A stretch of 64,000 bases of DNA from Terriglobia bacterium (GTDB lineage: Bacteria > Acidobacteriota > Thermoanaerobaculia > Thermoanaerobaculales > Thermoanaerobaculaceae), in assembly GCA_020073245.1 (NCBI GenBank), contig JAIQFQ010000030.1, positions 1-64,000 of the forward strand, given 5' to 3'. This document shows, one piece after another, positions 1 to 8,146 of the stretch. The first letter of the stretch is position 1; each line of letters begins with the position of its first letter. The translations under genes and the position numbers were made by a program. The notes under the pieces are model-generated. The model saw nothing but the letters and a program-made list of their open reading frames with translations. It was not told the origin of the DNA and made no database searches.

Positions 1-99
1 TACCACCTGGCCCTGACCACGCCCGCCGAGAAGCGCAAGCCCCTGGTCTGGATCAAGAGCGGCACACGCTGGCGCATCGACTGGTCGAAGCTACGCTGA
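1..99 (+). CDS. C-terminal end of an unknown protein (5' cut by window)
   Basis: The first 99 bases read in frame as 32 residues ending in TGA, rich in Lys, Arg and Trp (it ends TRWRIDWSKLR). I do not recognise the family. It is probably real coding sequence, because a second copy of the same C-terminus lies at 6639-6738, where one extra G destroys the frame. Synonymous third-position differences between the copies (for example CTG/TTG and TAC/TAT) also argue for a protein-coding history. Function is unknown, and the rest of the gene lies outside the window. Confidence 0.55.
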   Translation, partial: YHLALTTPAEKRKPLVWIKSGTRWRIDWSKLR

Positions 100-434
100 G
101 CTCCGCCCGCCGGCGCGCGCGGTCCAAGCCACGGTTTCCCCCCGCGCCACTCCGGAACGGAGCTCACCGGGTGGCGCCGCGGCGGGCGCCGGTGGCTTCC
201 ATTCGAGGTGCGTTTGTGGCGCGCTTCGCGAGAAGGTGAGCTGGCGGTCCCCGAGACCGATGTGATCGGAATGGGCTCGGACTTCAAGTCACTCGATCAC
301 AACACTCCGACTGGGCCAGGGCGAAAACGTACGCGATCTCGCCCAGTGGCGCTCGACGCTCCGCCCCCTGCGCCTCCACACAGCCACCTTGGCCTCTCCA
401 GAAACCAGTGCCCGGGCCAATCGCTCCCCGGACG
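100..434. other. Intergenic stretch, nothing recognised
   Basis: This stretch lies between the partial gene and the stop of the minus-strand secreted protein. No ORF here has a Shine-Dalgarno site or a recognisable product. I see no clear terminator, although the region just after base 99 is very GC-rich. Confidence 0.5.
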
Positions 435-1556
435 TCAACGCTGCATCGTCACGGTTGTGGGGTCGTTGGTGATGTTGTCGATCACCGAGGCGAAGGCGAA
501 CACCCCCGATCCCGTCCCCAGCAGCACCCCGACCTTCGCGTACCCGCGGTCCATTGCCGTCTGCCTCGCCTTGTTCTTGAAGGGCTGCGTCTCCTGTGCC
601 CACTGACCTGGAGTCAACGAAACGGTGTAGGAGGTCAGCTCCGTCCCCGCCCCGTCGAACAGCTCGACCACCACCGTCGCATCCTCAGTCCCCGTGTTCA
701 CCAGCCCGATGTTGCAACGGTACGAGGCGTTCTCTGTCAGTCCTGCCAGGTAGCCAGTGTCAAACGGCACGAGGCCGTTGCTCCACACCACCGCCGGGTA
801 GTCCTGCCCCTGGGTACCGCCCGGGAGGCAGGCGGCAGTCGGAGGGATCTGGTTGTAGGTGCGCGAGGTGACCTTCACCGGCTGATCCGAGAGGACCTCG
901 ATCGCGACTGAGCCGCTCGCACCGAGCTGCCCGACGGCGTCGACGAGGGTGGATTGCACCCCGGGCTGCACCGAGGCGGTCATCCTGGCGACGCTGGACG
1001 CTCCGTGGAAGAGGAACTCGACGCTCGCCGTGGAGGCACCAGGGTTGAGGACTCCGACGTCGGTGTGCCATTCCGACCCGTTGAGGCCGCCGACGTGGCT
1101 CGCCACGGGCACCCACGTCGAGAACACGTATCCGGCAGAGGGGTTGATGTGCAGGGTGAACAGCCGGCCGGAGCCGCCCTCGTTGTCGTCGACCAACACC
1201 CAGAAGATGAAGTTCCCGCTCGCCGTAGGCGTCCCCTGGAGCAGCCCGCTCTCCGAGAGGGAGAGTCCCGGCGGCAACTCGCCCCAGGAGCCTGGGCAGC
1301 CGGGATATGGACAGGGTACGACGCCGTGGCTCCACTGGTAGCCTCCCGAACCGCCGGAGGCGACGAACTGCAGCGAATACGCGACGCCCTCCGTTGCATC
1401 AGGCAGGGAGAAGGGTGTCGTGATCACTGGGAGCGCGCTCGAATCTACCTGCGAGGTCGCGTGGTGCCCACGCACCATTTGCGCCTCCACGACGCCGGCC
1501 ATCAGCACAACGGCGGCCGCGCAGAGTGCGGCGGACAGCCGCTTCAGCAGGGACAT
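435..1556 (-). CDS. Secreted protein: Ig-like domain plus shared C-terminal surface module
   Basis: This is a 373-residue exported protein of unknown function. The ATG at 1556 was chosen because GAGAGAGGAG lies just upstream and the next residues form a signal peptide (hydrophobic core around residues 8-24). Residues about 40-150 look like a putative-Ig (cadherin-like) domain with the usual text: an 'LPDATEGVAYSLQF' strand, 'GELPPGLSLSESGLLQGTPTA' style turns and a hydrophobic end. From about residue 150 to the end it carries a module almost the same as the C-terminus of the propeller protein at 56893-58815. Shared text includes WVPVASH, SDQPVK, GGTQGQDYPAV, DRGYAK and the terminal NDPTTVTMQR. 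Inside the module two halves resemble each other, suggesting tandem Ig-like folds. The role is probably at the cell surface or extracellular (inference). Confidence 0.75.
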   Translation of the reverse strand: MSLLKRLSAALCAAAVVLMAGVVEAQMVRGHHATSQVDSSALPVITTPFSLPDATEGVAYSLQFVASGGSGGYQWSHGVVPCPYPGCPGSWGELPPGLSLSESGLLQGTPTASGNFIFWVLVDDNEGGSGRLFTLHINPSAGYVFSTWVPVASHVGGLNGSEWHTDVGVLNPGASTASVEFLFHGASSVARMTASVQPGVQSTLVDAVGQLGASGSVAIEVLSDQPVKVTSRTYNQIPPTAACLPGGTQGQDYPAVVWSNGLVPFDTGYLAGLTENASYRCNIGLVNTGTEDATVVVELFDGAGTELTSYTVSLTPGQWAQETQPFKNKARQTAMDRGYAKVGVLLGTGSGVFAFASVIDNITNDPTTVTMQR

Positions 1557-1647
1557 CTTCTTTCTCCTCTCTCGGTCCGCACGGCACGCCCGTTCTCCCG
1601 CGGGGCACGCGACCGCGATTCGGCCGCGCCACGATTCAGGGAGCGGC

Positions 1648-3177
1648 TCACTGCTTGGCCTTGTCCGCTGCCCCTTCCGCAACCGTCGGCGGCTTCTTCG
1701 ACAGCACGCGGGTCTCCGGCAGCTTCGCGATCTTCACGACCTTCCCGCTCTGGATCACCGACCGCACCTTGCGGATGTTGTGGATGTCCGCGAGAGGATC
1801 GGCGTCCAGGATCACCAGGTCCGCGATCTTGCCCTTTTCCAGGGTGCCGAGGTCATCCAGGCGCCGCGACGCGATCGCGCCGTTCTTCGTCCCCGCGGTG
1901 ATCGCCTGCATCGGCGTCATGCCGAGCTCGACCAGCCCCTCGATCGCCATGATCGTGCCGATGCCCTGGTCCTGCCAGATGGGCTTCGGCTCGATCTGGA
2001 ACTCCGGGGCCGCCGACCAGTAGCTGTCGGTGCCGACGGTCGTGATGCAGCCGGCCTTGATCAGCTTCTGCGCGTTGCTGCGGCGGGTGTCGAGATCGAC
2101 GCCCAGGTCGTGGGCGCGCTTGCGCTCGTCGTAGAGCGTCTTCGGGAGCGGCTGCTTCGCCGCCGCCTCCGCGAGCTTCTTCTCCGCCTCGGCTTTGTCC
2201 TTGACGTGCTTCTCCCACGCCGGCCCGGTCATCGTGCTCACCAGCATCGAGCACACCACCTTGCGCTCCGCGATCAGCCGGGCGAAGTCGTCCGGCATCT
2301 CCCGCGGCGTGATCGCCTCCGGGTGCTGGATGACGTCGATGCCCGCCAGCACGGAGATCCGCAGCCCCTCGATGGTCGTCGAATGGGTATCCACCGCGCG
2401 GCCGCGCTTGTGCGTCTCCTCGACCATCACCTTCTGTGCCTCCGGCGAGAACCCGATGAAGGTGGGCTGATCGAAATGGCTGGTGCCGCCGTACTTCAGG
2501 AAGTCCGGGCCCTTGTCCAGGTACTTGCCGATGGCGACGCGCAGCTCGTCGGGCGTCATGTCGGCGAGCGTCTCCCCCGCATCCTGCGCCATCGCGTCGT
2601 CCACCTCGGCCTGGAAGCGCGTGGTGTCGCGCTGCGGCGAGAGGGAGAACGACACGGAGTAGGGACCGCCCCACCCCACGATGTTGCCCGCGGCGAGGAT
2701 GCGCGCGCCGGTCGCCTTGCCGCTCGCGAGGGCGTCGCGCACCTGTGTCAGCGGGACCAGGAAGCCGTAGCTGTCGCGTACCGTGGTCACCCCGTACGTC
2801 AGGTCGATCTGTGCGGCCTCGAGCACGATCTCGTTCTCGCGCGGGTAGTACTTGGCGAGCGTCTCGTAGCGATCGCGCATGCCGCCGTAGAGCGAGAGAT
2901 GGACGTTGGTGTCGATGAAACCCGGGACCACCCAGCGCCCCTTCGCGTCGATGCGGGTGGCATCGGGAGGAATGACAACCTCCCCGTGTGCCCCGACGGC
3001 GGTGATCCTGCCGTCCTGGATGAGGATGATCGAGTAAGGCAGCGGGGGACCGCCGTTGCCGTCGATCAGGGTCGCGCCGACGACCGCCACGTCCTGTGCA
3101 TTCGCCGCCAGCGGCGCCGCCAGGCACGCCGCGAGTCCGATTGCCACCATCAGATGAACACGTCCGGCTCGTCTCAT
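1648..3177 (-). CDS. Exported amidohydrolase-superfamily protein (imidazolonepropionase-like)
   Basis: This is a 509-residue metal-dependent hydrolase of the amidohydrolase superfamily, of the kind that hydrolyses cyclic amides, dipeptides or similar C-N bonds; the substrate is unknown. The ATG at 3177 follows GGAGGAGCGAG and opens a signal peptide ending near AANAQ, so the enzyme is probably periplasmic. The composite beta-sandwich start (ATLIDGNGG) and the strand 'GRWVVPGFIDTNVHL' are typical. The usual first HxH metal pair reads N91-V92-H93, so one ligand is replaced. Later candidate ligands are present (VDTHSTT, VIQHPE, VGTDSYW). It lies 91 bp upstream of the secreted Ig-like gene on the same strand, but each has its own ribosome site. 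Activity may be altered by the missing His. Confidence 0.8.
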   Translation of the reverse strand: MRRAGRVHLMVAIGLAACLAAPLAANAQDVAVVGATLIDGNGGPPLPYSIILIQDGRITAVGAHGEVVIPPDATRIDAKGRWVVPGFIDTNVHLSLYGGMRDRYETLAKYYPRENEIVLEAAQIDLTYGVTTVRDSYGFLVPLTQVRDALASGKATGARILAAGNIVGWGGPYSVSFSLSPQRDTTRFQAEVDDAMAQDAGETLADMTPDELRVAIGKYLDKGPDFLKYGGTSHFDQPTFIGFSPEAQKVMVEETHKRGRAVDTHSTTIEGLRISVLAGIDVIQHPEAITPREMPDDFARLIAERKVVCSMLVSTMTGPAWEKHVKDKAEAEKKLAEAAAKQPLPKTLYDERKRAHDLGVDLDTRRSNAQKLIKAGCITTVGTDSYWSAAPEFQIEPKPIWQDQGIGTIMAIEGLVELGMTPMQAITAGTKNGAIASRRLDDLGTLEKGKIADLVILDADPLADIHNIRKVRSVIQSGKVVKIAKLPETRVLSKKPPTVAEGAADKAKQ

Positions 3178-3342
3178 GTCCTCGCTCCTCCGTTCCGGTC
3201 GGGCAGCGGCAATGGGCTCCCTGTCCGACTGCTGGGCCATTCTAGAACCGCCAGCCGCCACAGCAACGCGGCCGGCGTCCCGTCCAGGAATCCGGGCGCC
3301 GGACGGGGACGGCAGGATCCGCACCCCCGCCAGGCCGGACCG

Positions 3343-4434
3343 CTACTCCTTCCCGCCCTTCCAGCGGCGCAACTGGGCCACCTCGTCCGAGAGCTGGCCC
3401 CACGCGCGCTCCTTCTGCCGACGGGCCCGCTCGTCGTGGCGGAGCTCGAACGCCGCCGCCTCGCGCTGCAGCTGCCGGACGTGCTCCAGGCGGTCGGCGT
3501 CGAGCTCCCCCGCCGCCACCGCCGCTTTCACCGCGCACCCCGGCTCGGTGTCGTGCCGGCAGTCGCGGAAGCGGCAGCGGGAGGCGAGCTCCGCGACGTC
3601 GCCGAACAGGGCGTCGAGGCCGTCGTCGTCCACGAGCGCCAGCTCGCGCATCCCGGGCGTGTCGAGCACGAGGCCGCCGCCGGGCAGCAGGATGAGCTGC
3701 CGGCGCGTCGTTACGTGGCGCCCGCGCCCGTCCCGCGCGCGCACGGCCCCCGTTGCCATCCGCTCCTCGCCGAGGAGGGCGTTGACGAGCGTGGACTTTC
3801 CCGCTCCCGACGAGCCCACGAACGCCGCCGTCGCGCCGCGCCCGATGCGAGCGCGCACCGCGGCGACGCCGTCGGAGCGCAGCGCACTCGTCAGGTGGAC
3901 CTCCACACCCGGGACCCGGCACACGACCTCGTCGAGACGGGCCGAGGCGCTCTCGCAGAGATCGCTCTTGCTCAGGATCACGGCCGGCTGCGCGCCGCTC
4001 GCCCAGATGCGCGCGACGTAGCGCTCGATCCGGCGGGGGTTGAAGTCCGCGTCGAGGCCACACACGACGAACACCAGGTCCACGTTGGCGGCGATCGCCT
4101 GCGCGACCGCCTGGCGCCCGGCGGCGGCGCGCGTGAACACGGTGCGGCGCGCGAGCACGCGCTCGATTACCGCCGTGTGGACGGGCGCGGGCGCCTTGTC
4201 GAGCACGACCCAGTCGCCGACGCCCGGCGCACCGCTCTCGCCGTCGTCGAGGCGAAGCCGGCCGGCGAGCCGCCCGGTGCCGGAGCCCGCCTCGGACCAC
4301 ACCTCGTAACCGCCGCGATGCTCGGCGGCGACGCGCGCCGGGATCTCCTCGCGGCCCTTCAGAGTCTGAAGCTGACGCTCGAAGAACGGGCCGAAGCCCA
4401 GATCGGAAAGCTCGTTCACGGTGATGTCCTCCAT
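3343..4434 (-). CDS. rsgA: Ribosome small-subunit-dependent GTPase RsgA
   Basis: This is the circularly permuted GTPase that acts late in 30S subunit maturation. At 363 residues it is of normal length. An N-terminal OB-fold comes first (residues about 30-95). The permuted GTPase motifs follow: G4 as SKSD (155-158, where the family more often has NKxD), G1 GSSGAGKS (207-214) and G3 DTPGMRE. The C-terminal zinc knuckle has its Cys/His ligands in CRFRDCRHDTEPGC, followed by a helical tail. The start is uncertain: ATG at 4434 or an in-frame GTG at 4446, neither with a good Shine-Dalgarno. It is monocistronic as far as I can see. Confidence 0.9.
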   Translation of the reverse strand: MEDITVNELSDLGFGPFFERQLQTLKGREEIPARVAAEHRGGYEVWSEAGSGTGRLAGRLRLDDGESGAPGVGDWVVLDKAPAPVHTAVIERVLARRTVFTRAAAGRQAVAQAIAANVDLVFVVCGLDADFNPRRIERYVARIWASGAQPAVILSKSDLCESASARLDEVVCRVPGVEVHLTSALRSDGVAAVRARIGRGATAAFVGSSGAGKSTLVNALLGEERMATGAVRARDGRGRHVTTRRQLILLPGGGLVLDTPGMRELALVDDDGLDALFGDVAELASRCRFRDCRHDTEPGCAVKAAVAAGELDADRLEHVRQLQREAAAFELRHDERARRQKERAWGQLSDEVAQLRRWKGGKE

Positions 4435-4886
4435 GCGCGCGCCCACGCGGCGCGCTGTCGCCCGCTGCGCCGTCCGCCGATGACGCCGGCAAGGCGCGCG
4501 GGCACGGATCGTTGGTGAGGTCGGGCGGCCGCGGCGCGCAGCGCCTACGGCCGGGTCAAAACCTCAGGCAAGATCCGCATGGAGAACCGTCGAGAACATC
4601 CACCCTCCGGCGGGGCCGCGCCCCGCCCTCGCCGCAACGATACCACCGTTCCGGCGAGGGGACCGAGGCCCGGGCCGGGCCGCGCGCCATGGGTTGGTCC
4701 GGACTGTCGGAGCCTCCTGCGAGAATCGCTACGCGCGGCTGTCGGGCCCGGACGCGGAATCCGGCAATGGGTGCGTCAGGTTAGAGTGGGTTGCTTGGTC
4801 GTGATGGGGCGCCGGCCGGCCGTGGCCGTGCAAGCGCTCGGCCCACCTGATCCCGTTGCAGCTCAGGCCAGGCGCGGGGAGGATCG
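4435..4886. other. Intergenic region between divergent genes
   Basis: This 450-base stretch separates rsgA (minus) from the aldo/keto reductase (plus), so promoters for both should lie here. I see no convincing -35/-10 pair and no ORF with a ribosome site. The only clear signal is GGGGAGG a few bases before the reductase ATG. Confidence 0.4.
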
Positions 4887-5819
4887 ATGGCGAAGATCGG
4901 GACCACATCGCTCGACGTATTTCCGCTCTGTCTCGGCGGCAACGTGTTCGGCTGGACGACCGACGAGAAGCAGTCGTCCGCCGTGCTCGACGCCTACGCC
5001 GCCGCCGGGGGCAACTTCGTCGACACGGCCGACGTGTACTCCGCCTGGGTGCCGGGACACGAGGGCGGGGAGTCGGAGACGATACTCGGTCGGTGGATGG
5101 CGGCCCGCGGGAACCGTGGCCGCATCGTCGTCGCGACCAAGGTGGGGATGCTGTCCAGCCTGCGCGGCCTCGCCGCGAAAACGATCCGCGCGGCGGCCGA
5201 GGGCTCGCTCCGTAGGCTGCGGACCGACCGCATCGACCTCTACTACGCCCACGTGGACGACGCCGCGACGCCGCTCGAGGAGACGCTGGGGGCGTTCGAC
5301 GCCCTCGTCCGCGATGGGAAGGTCCGCTACATCGCGGCCTCGAACTACACGGCGCCCCGCCTCGCCGAGGCGCTGGCCGTCTCCCAGCGCATGGGGCTCG
5401 CTCGCTACGTGGCGCTCCAGCCGCACTACAACCTCGTCCACCGAACCGAGTACGAGGGCGCGCTGGCCGAGCTGTGCGCCCGCGAGGGGCTCGCGTGCTT
5501 CCCCTACTACGCGCTCGCCAGCGGTTTCCTCTCCGGCAAGTACCGCCCGGGCGCGAAGGTCGAGAGCGCGCGCGCCGCGGGCGCGGGCAAGCACCTCGAC
5601 GAGAAGGGACTCCGAATCCTCGCCACGCTCGACGCGATCGCGGCAGAGCGCCGCACCACCGTGGCGGCGGTGTCGCTCGCGTGGCTCCGCACACGCCCGG
5701 CGGTCGTCGCGCCGATCGCGAGCGCCCGCACCCCCGAGCAGCTCGCGGAGCTCCTCCCCGTCGCTTCACTCCGCCTCACCGACGACGAGGTAGCCAAGCT
5801 GAACGCCGCGTCGGGGTAG
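4887..5819 (+). CDS. Aldo/keto reductase
   Basis: This is an NADPH-type oxidoreductase with a (beta/alpha)8 barrel that reduces carbonyls; the substrate is unknown. It has 310 residues, full length for the family. The catalytic tetrad is visible: D46 and Y51 (FVDTADVYS), K85 (VATKVG) and H122 (LYYAHVDD). The C-terminal cofactor-binding text (VVAPIASARTPEQL) is also present. The ATG follows GGGGAGGATCG. Two relics of the 3' part of a similar gene lie elsewhere in the window (12043-12137 and 18191-18341). The second matches through the stop codon and 52 bases beyond, so this locus or a close paralogue has been duplicated and lost. Confidence 0.92.
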   Translation: MAKIGTTSLDVFPLCLGGNVFGWTTDEKQSSAVLDAYAAAGGNFVDTADVYSAWVPGHEGGESETILGRWMAARGNRGRIVVATKVGMLSSLRGLAAKTIRAAAEGSLRRLRTDRIDLYYAHVDDAATPLEETLGAFDALVRDGKVRYIAASNYTAPRLAEALAVSQRMGLARYVALQPHYNLVHRTEYEGALAELCAREGLACFPYYALASGFLSGKYRPGAKVESARAAGAGKHLDEKGLRILATLDAIAAERRTTVAAVSLAWLRTRPAVVAPIASARTPEQLAELLPVASLRLTDDEVAKLNAASG

Positions 5820-5922
5820 GTGAAGAGGGCACCGCGAACCGGCCCGCCGGGGATCGGCAACGAAGGTGAAATGGTGATACGTGGGACCGATGGCTGGCAT
5901 CCGGCGCGGCCGCGACCGCGGC

Positions 5923-6459
5923 TCACGCCACAGCGATCTCGAACACGCAGCGCTTGCTGCCGGCGAGCTTGGACTCCTTGAGGCGCGCCTGGACCGGCCT
6001 GCCGAAGATGGCCTCGAAGCTCTCTTTCTGGTACCCGACGGAGCAGTTGCACCACACCGCCGGCGTCCGCCGCTTCGAGACCAGAGGGCAGCCGCAGTCC
6101 CCTTCGGCCACCGCGACGGTGACGACCCGCTTCTCCTTGTCCCACGCGAAATCGGTGCCCCAGTTCTTCTTGGCCGCGGCGAAGTACCCCTCGGGGTCGC
6201 CCTTGAAAGTGGCGCCGAGCTGGCCCAGCTTGGCGCATTCGCGGCCCGTTTTCTCGAGGATCCCGGCGCAGGCTTCCGCCGGCAGGTCGGCGGCCATGAA
6301 GCCGAGCAGCTTCGAGAGCTGATAGCGGACGAACGCCATCCGCTGCTCCTCGGCCGACGGCTCGGCCGCGTGCAGCGGCGGGACCGCGCCGAGGAGGTTC
6401 AGTGCGCATCCGCACACCCCCAGCCCACACGCGCTCTTGAGGAACTCCTTGCGATCCAC
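5923..6459 (-). CDS. Exported Cys-rich protein, MDRKxFLK family
   Basis: This is a 178-residue protein starting at GTG 6459 after AAGGGAGAACC. The N-terminus reads MDRKEFLKSACGLGVCGC, followed by a hydrophobic stretch ending near HAAE, which looks like an export signal (Tat-like or lipoprotein-like, undecided). The C-terminal half has a Cys cluster (GDCGCPL, WCNCSVGY, KRCVFEI), which could bind a metal. A paralogue at 49205-49759 shares the MDRKxFLK start, the Cys spacing pattern and a GRPxxxxx(L/I) strand near the end. I recall such proteins only as uncharacterised (possibly DUF6144-like), so no function is given. Confidence 0.7.
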   Translation of the reverse strand: MDRKEFLKSACGLGVCGCALNLLGAVPPLHAAEPSAEEQRMAFVRYQLSKLLGFMAADLPAEACAGILEKTGRECAKLGQLGATFKGDPEGYFAAAKKNWGTDFAWDKEKRVVTVAVAEGDCGCPLVSKRRTPAVWCNCSVGYQKESFEAIFGRPVQARLKESKLAGSKRCVFEIAVA

Positions 6460-6509
6460 GGTTCTCCCTTCCCGGCGGTCGGGCAGCCCGCTCGGCGAGA
6501 CGTACCGCC

Positions 6510-6738
6510 GTGTACGTCGAGCGCCCGAAAAAGTTTGGCGACGCCGCCCGACACCCGGAGCGGCTGAGGCAGTTGCGTACCCCGTGCCTATCGGACACGC
6601 CCCGCACGCGCGGGTTCCACTGGAGGGTGGACGCCCTCTATCACCTGGCCCTGGGCACACCCGCCGAGAAGCGCAAGCCCTTGGTCTGGATCAGGAGCGG
6701 GCACGCGCTGGCGAATCGACTGGACGAAGCTCCGTTGA
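6510..6738 (+). pseudogene. Frameshifted copy of the gene ending at base 99
   Basis: The stretch 6639-6738 matches bases 1-99 closely (LVWIxSG then RIDW). One extra G in the GGG run at 6699-6701 shifts the frame, so the true end (SGTRWRIDWTKLR then TGA) is reached only if that base is removed. The open frame upstream begins at 6510 (MYVERPKKFGD) and probably covers the preceding part of the same gene, but it has no good ribosome site. The parent family is not recognised. Confidence 0.6.
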
Positions 6739-6879
6739 GCCTCGTCCGCCTGTCGAACGATGTCGGGTGAGCCGAGGCGGGGTCTTGACTATCCGTTGGC
6801 CAGGGGTATTCTGAGTCACCTGAGACAGGGACTCCGTATCCATTTTCAGGTTCCCGCCTCCTCAGGGGAGGGTACGTCC

Positions 6880-7356
6880 ATGCAGCAGCGAGCGACCACG
6901 GTGAATCCGTCGGAGGAGACCATCACGATCGGCCCCTTGGGGATTCGGTTTCTCCTCACGGGCGGCGATTCCAACAACAATGCGTCGGTGTTCGAGGTTC
7001 TGGTCCCCCGCGGCGGGAAGTTGGCGGCGCCGGCCCACAAGAACGACGCCTATGAGGAGATCCTCTACGGCATCGAGGGCGTCCTCACCTGGACGGTCGA
7101 CGGCACGCCGATCGAGGTCGGCCCCGGGCAGGCGCTTTGCATTCCCCGCGGCGCTGTGCACCGCTTCGACAACTTCGGGAGCGAGGATGTGAAACAGCTC
7201 GCAGTCATAACTCCCGCGATCATGGGCCCCGCGTACTTCCGCGAAGCCGCCGCAGTCATCGGTGCCGCCGCCGGCGGGCCGCCCGACCGCGCGAAGATGA
7301 GAGAGGTTTTTCGGCGCCACGGCATGACGGTGGCCGAGCCGCCTCCCACCACGTAG
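6880..7356 (+). CDS. Cupin-domain protein
   Basis: This is a 158-residue single-domain cupin (small beta-barrel). The ATG at 6880 is fixed by AGGGGAGGG eight bases upstream. Cupin motif 1 is at HKNDAYEEILYGIEGVLTW, with a His and Glu in place of the usual G(X)5HXH(X)3-4E ligands. Motif 2 is at PGQALCIPRGAVHRFDN, where the His is conserved. Residues after about 115 form a helical tail. Metal binding is likely but incomplete compared with the consensus. Enzyme, sugar-binding and regulatory roles are all possible in this superfamily. It stands alone. Confidence 0.85.
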   Translation: MQQRATTVNPSEETITIGPLGIRFLLTGGDSNNNASVFEVLVPRGGKLAAPAHKNDAYEEILYGIEGVLTWTVDGTPIEVGPGQALCIPRGAVHRFDNFGSEDVKQLAVITPAIMGPAYFREAAAVIGAAAGGPPDRAKMREVFRRHGMTVAEPPPTT

Positions 7357-8146
7357 CGCTCGGCGGGTGTGGTTTCGCCCAGAATCGGCTCTCTCGGGCA
7401 AGGATGGCGCCTCAGGGAACGCGCTCGCCTCGTCTTCGTCCCTGTCCTCGACGCGGTTTCTCCGAGTGCCATGCCGACACGATGCTCAGGGGGTTGCGCC
7501 CCGGCAGGCTCCGGTCGTTCGCAGTCACGGTGCGCTTGAGGCCCTCACCCGAAGAGGGTCAGATGGTGGTACCTCACGCCGATGCGAACCGTCCAGGACC
7601 CCCGGCGCGAAGCCAGGTCTCCGGATGCCAACCGACGCCGCCGCCAGGTCGAATCCCAGGTTGATCAAGATGACCGGGGATGCCGTGGCGACGCAGCGGA
7701 TTTCGGTCGTCGTGATGATCGTCGAGCGCGGACCCGACGGCATCCGTCGCAGCGACGGCGCCCTCTGCAAGACCTCGCCGGGCCCGGCCCCCGACCTTGC
7801 CGTGATGGGTGTCAGGTACGCGAATGGATGAACTGACACGAGAGCCCCTCAGCGCTCGAGGTCCCTGAACAGCTTTCGATCCATCTCCTCGAGACGCTTC
7901 GCGAACGCCCGCTCCGTCGCTCGCCGGCGTGCCGTCTTGCGCACCCAGTGGCTGGCCCCGTCACGACCGCCCCCCGCACCACCCGCTCGAGCAGCCCTTC
8001 GGAGACCATCGTGAGATCGTCATTCACGGTACCGATTGGCGAGATCGAAGTGACGCTTCTCGGGCTGCGCGCCGATGGTCGCCGGGCCTCTTCGACGATC
8101 GACACCGTTCGGTTATGATACAATGACTCAATATCAGGAGGCGGGC
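7357..8146. other. Long intergenic region with repeat motifs and a possible promoter
   Basis: Nearly 800 bases without a convincing gene. Two things stand out. At 7563-7588 there is a copy of a short motif (ATGGTGGTAC, six bases, CCGATG) also found at 5871 and 18318. At 8011-8033 the text GTGAGATCGTCATTCACGG resembles 16352-16374. Just before the next gene, TATGAT (8114-8119) and TACAAT (8119-8124) are plausible -10 elements. I see no clear -35 consensus. Confidence 0.4.

Noticed and set aside
1420..4518. Very long plus-strand open frame opposite the amidohydrolase and rsgA
   Set aside because: It has the Arg/Ala-rich composition of an antisense shadow in GC-rich DNA, no ribosome site, and lies over two clear genes on the other strand.
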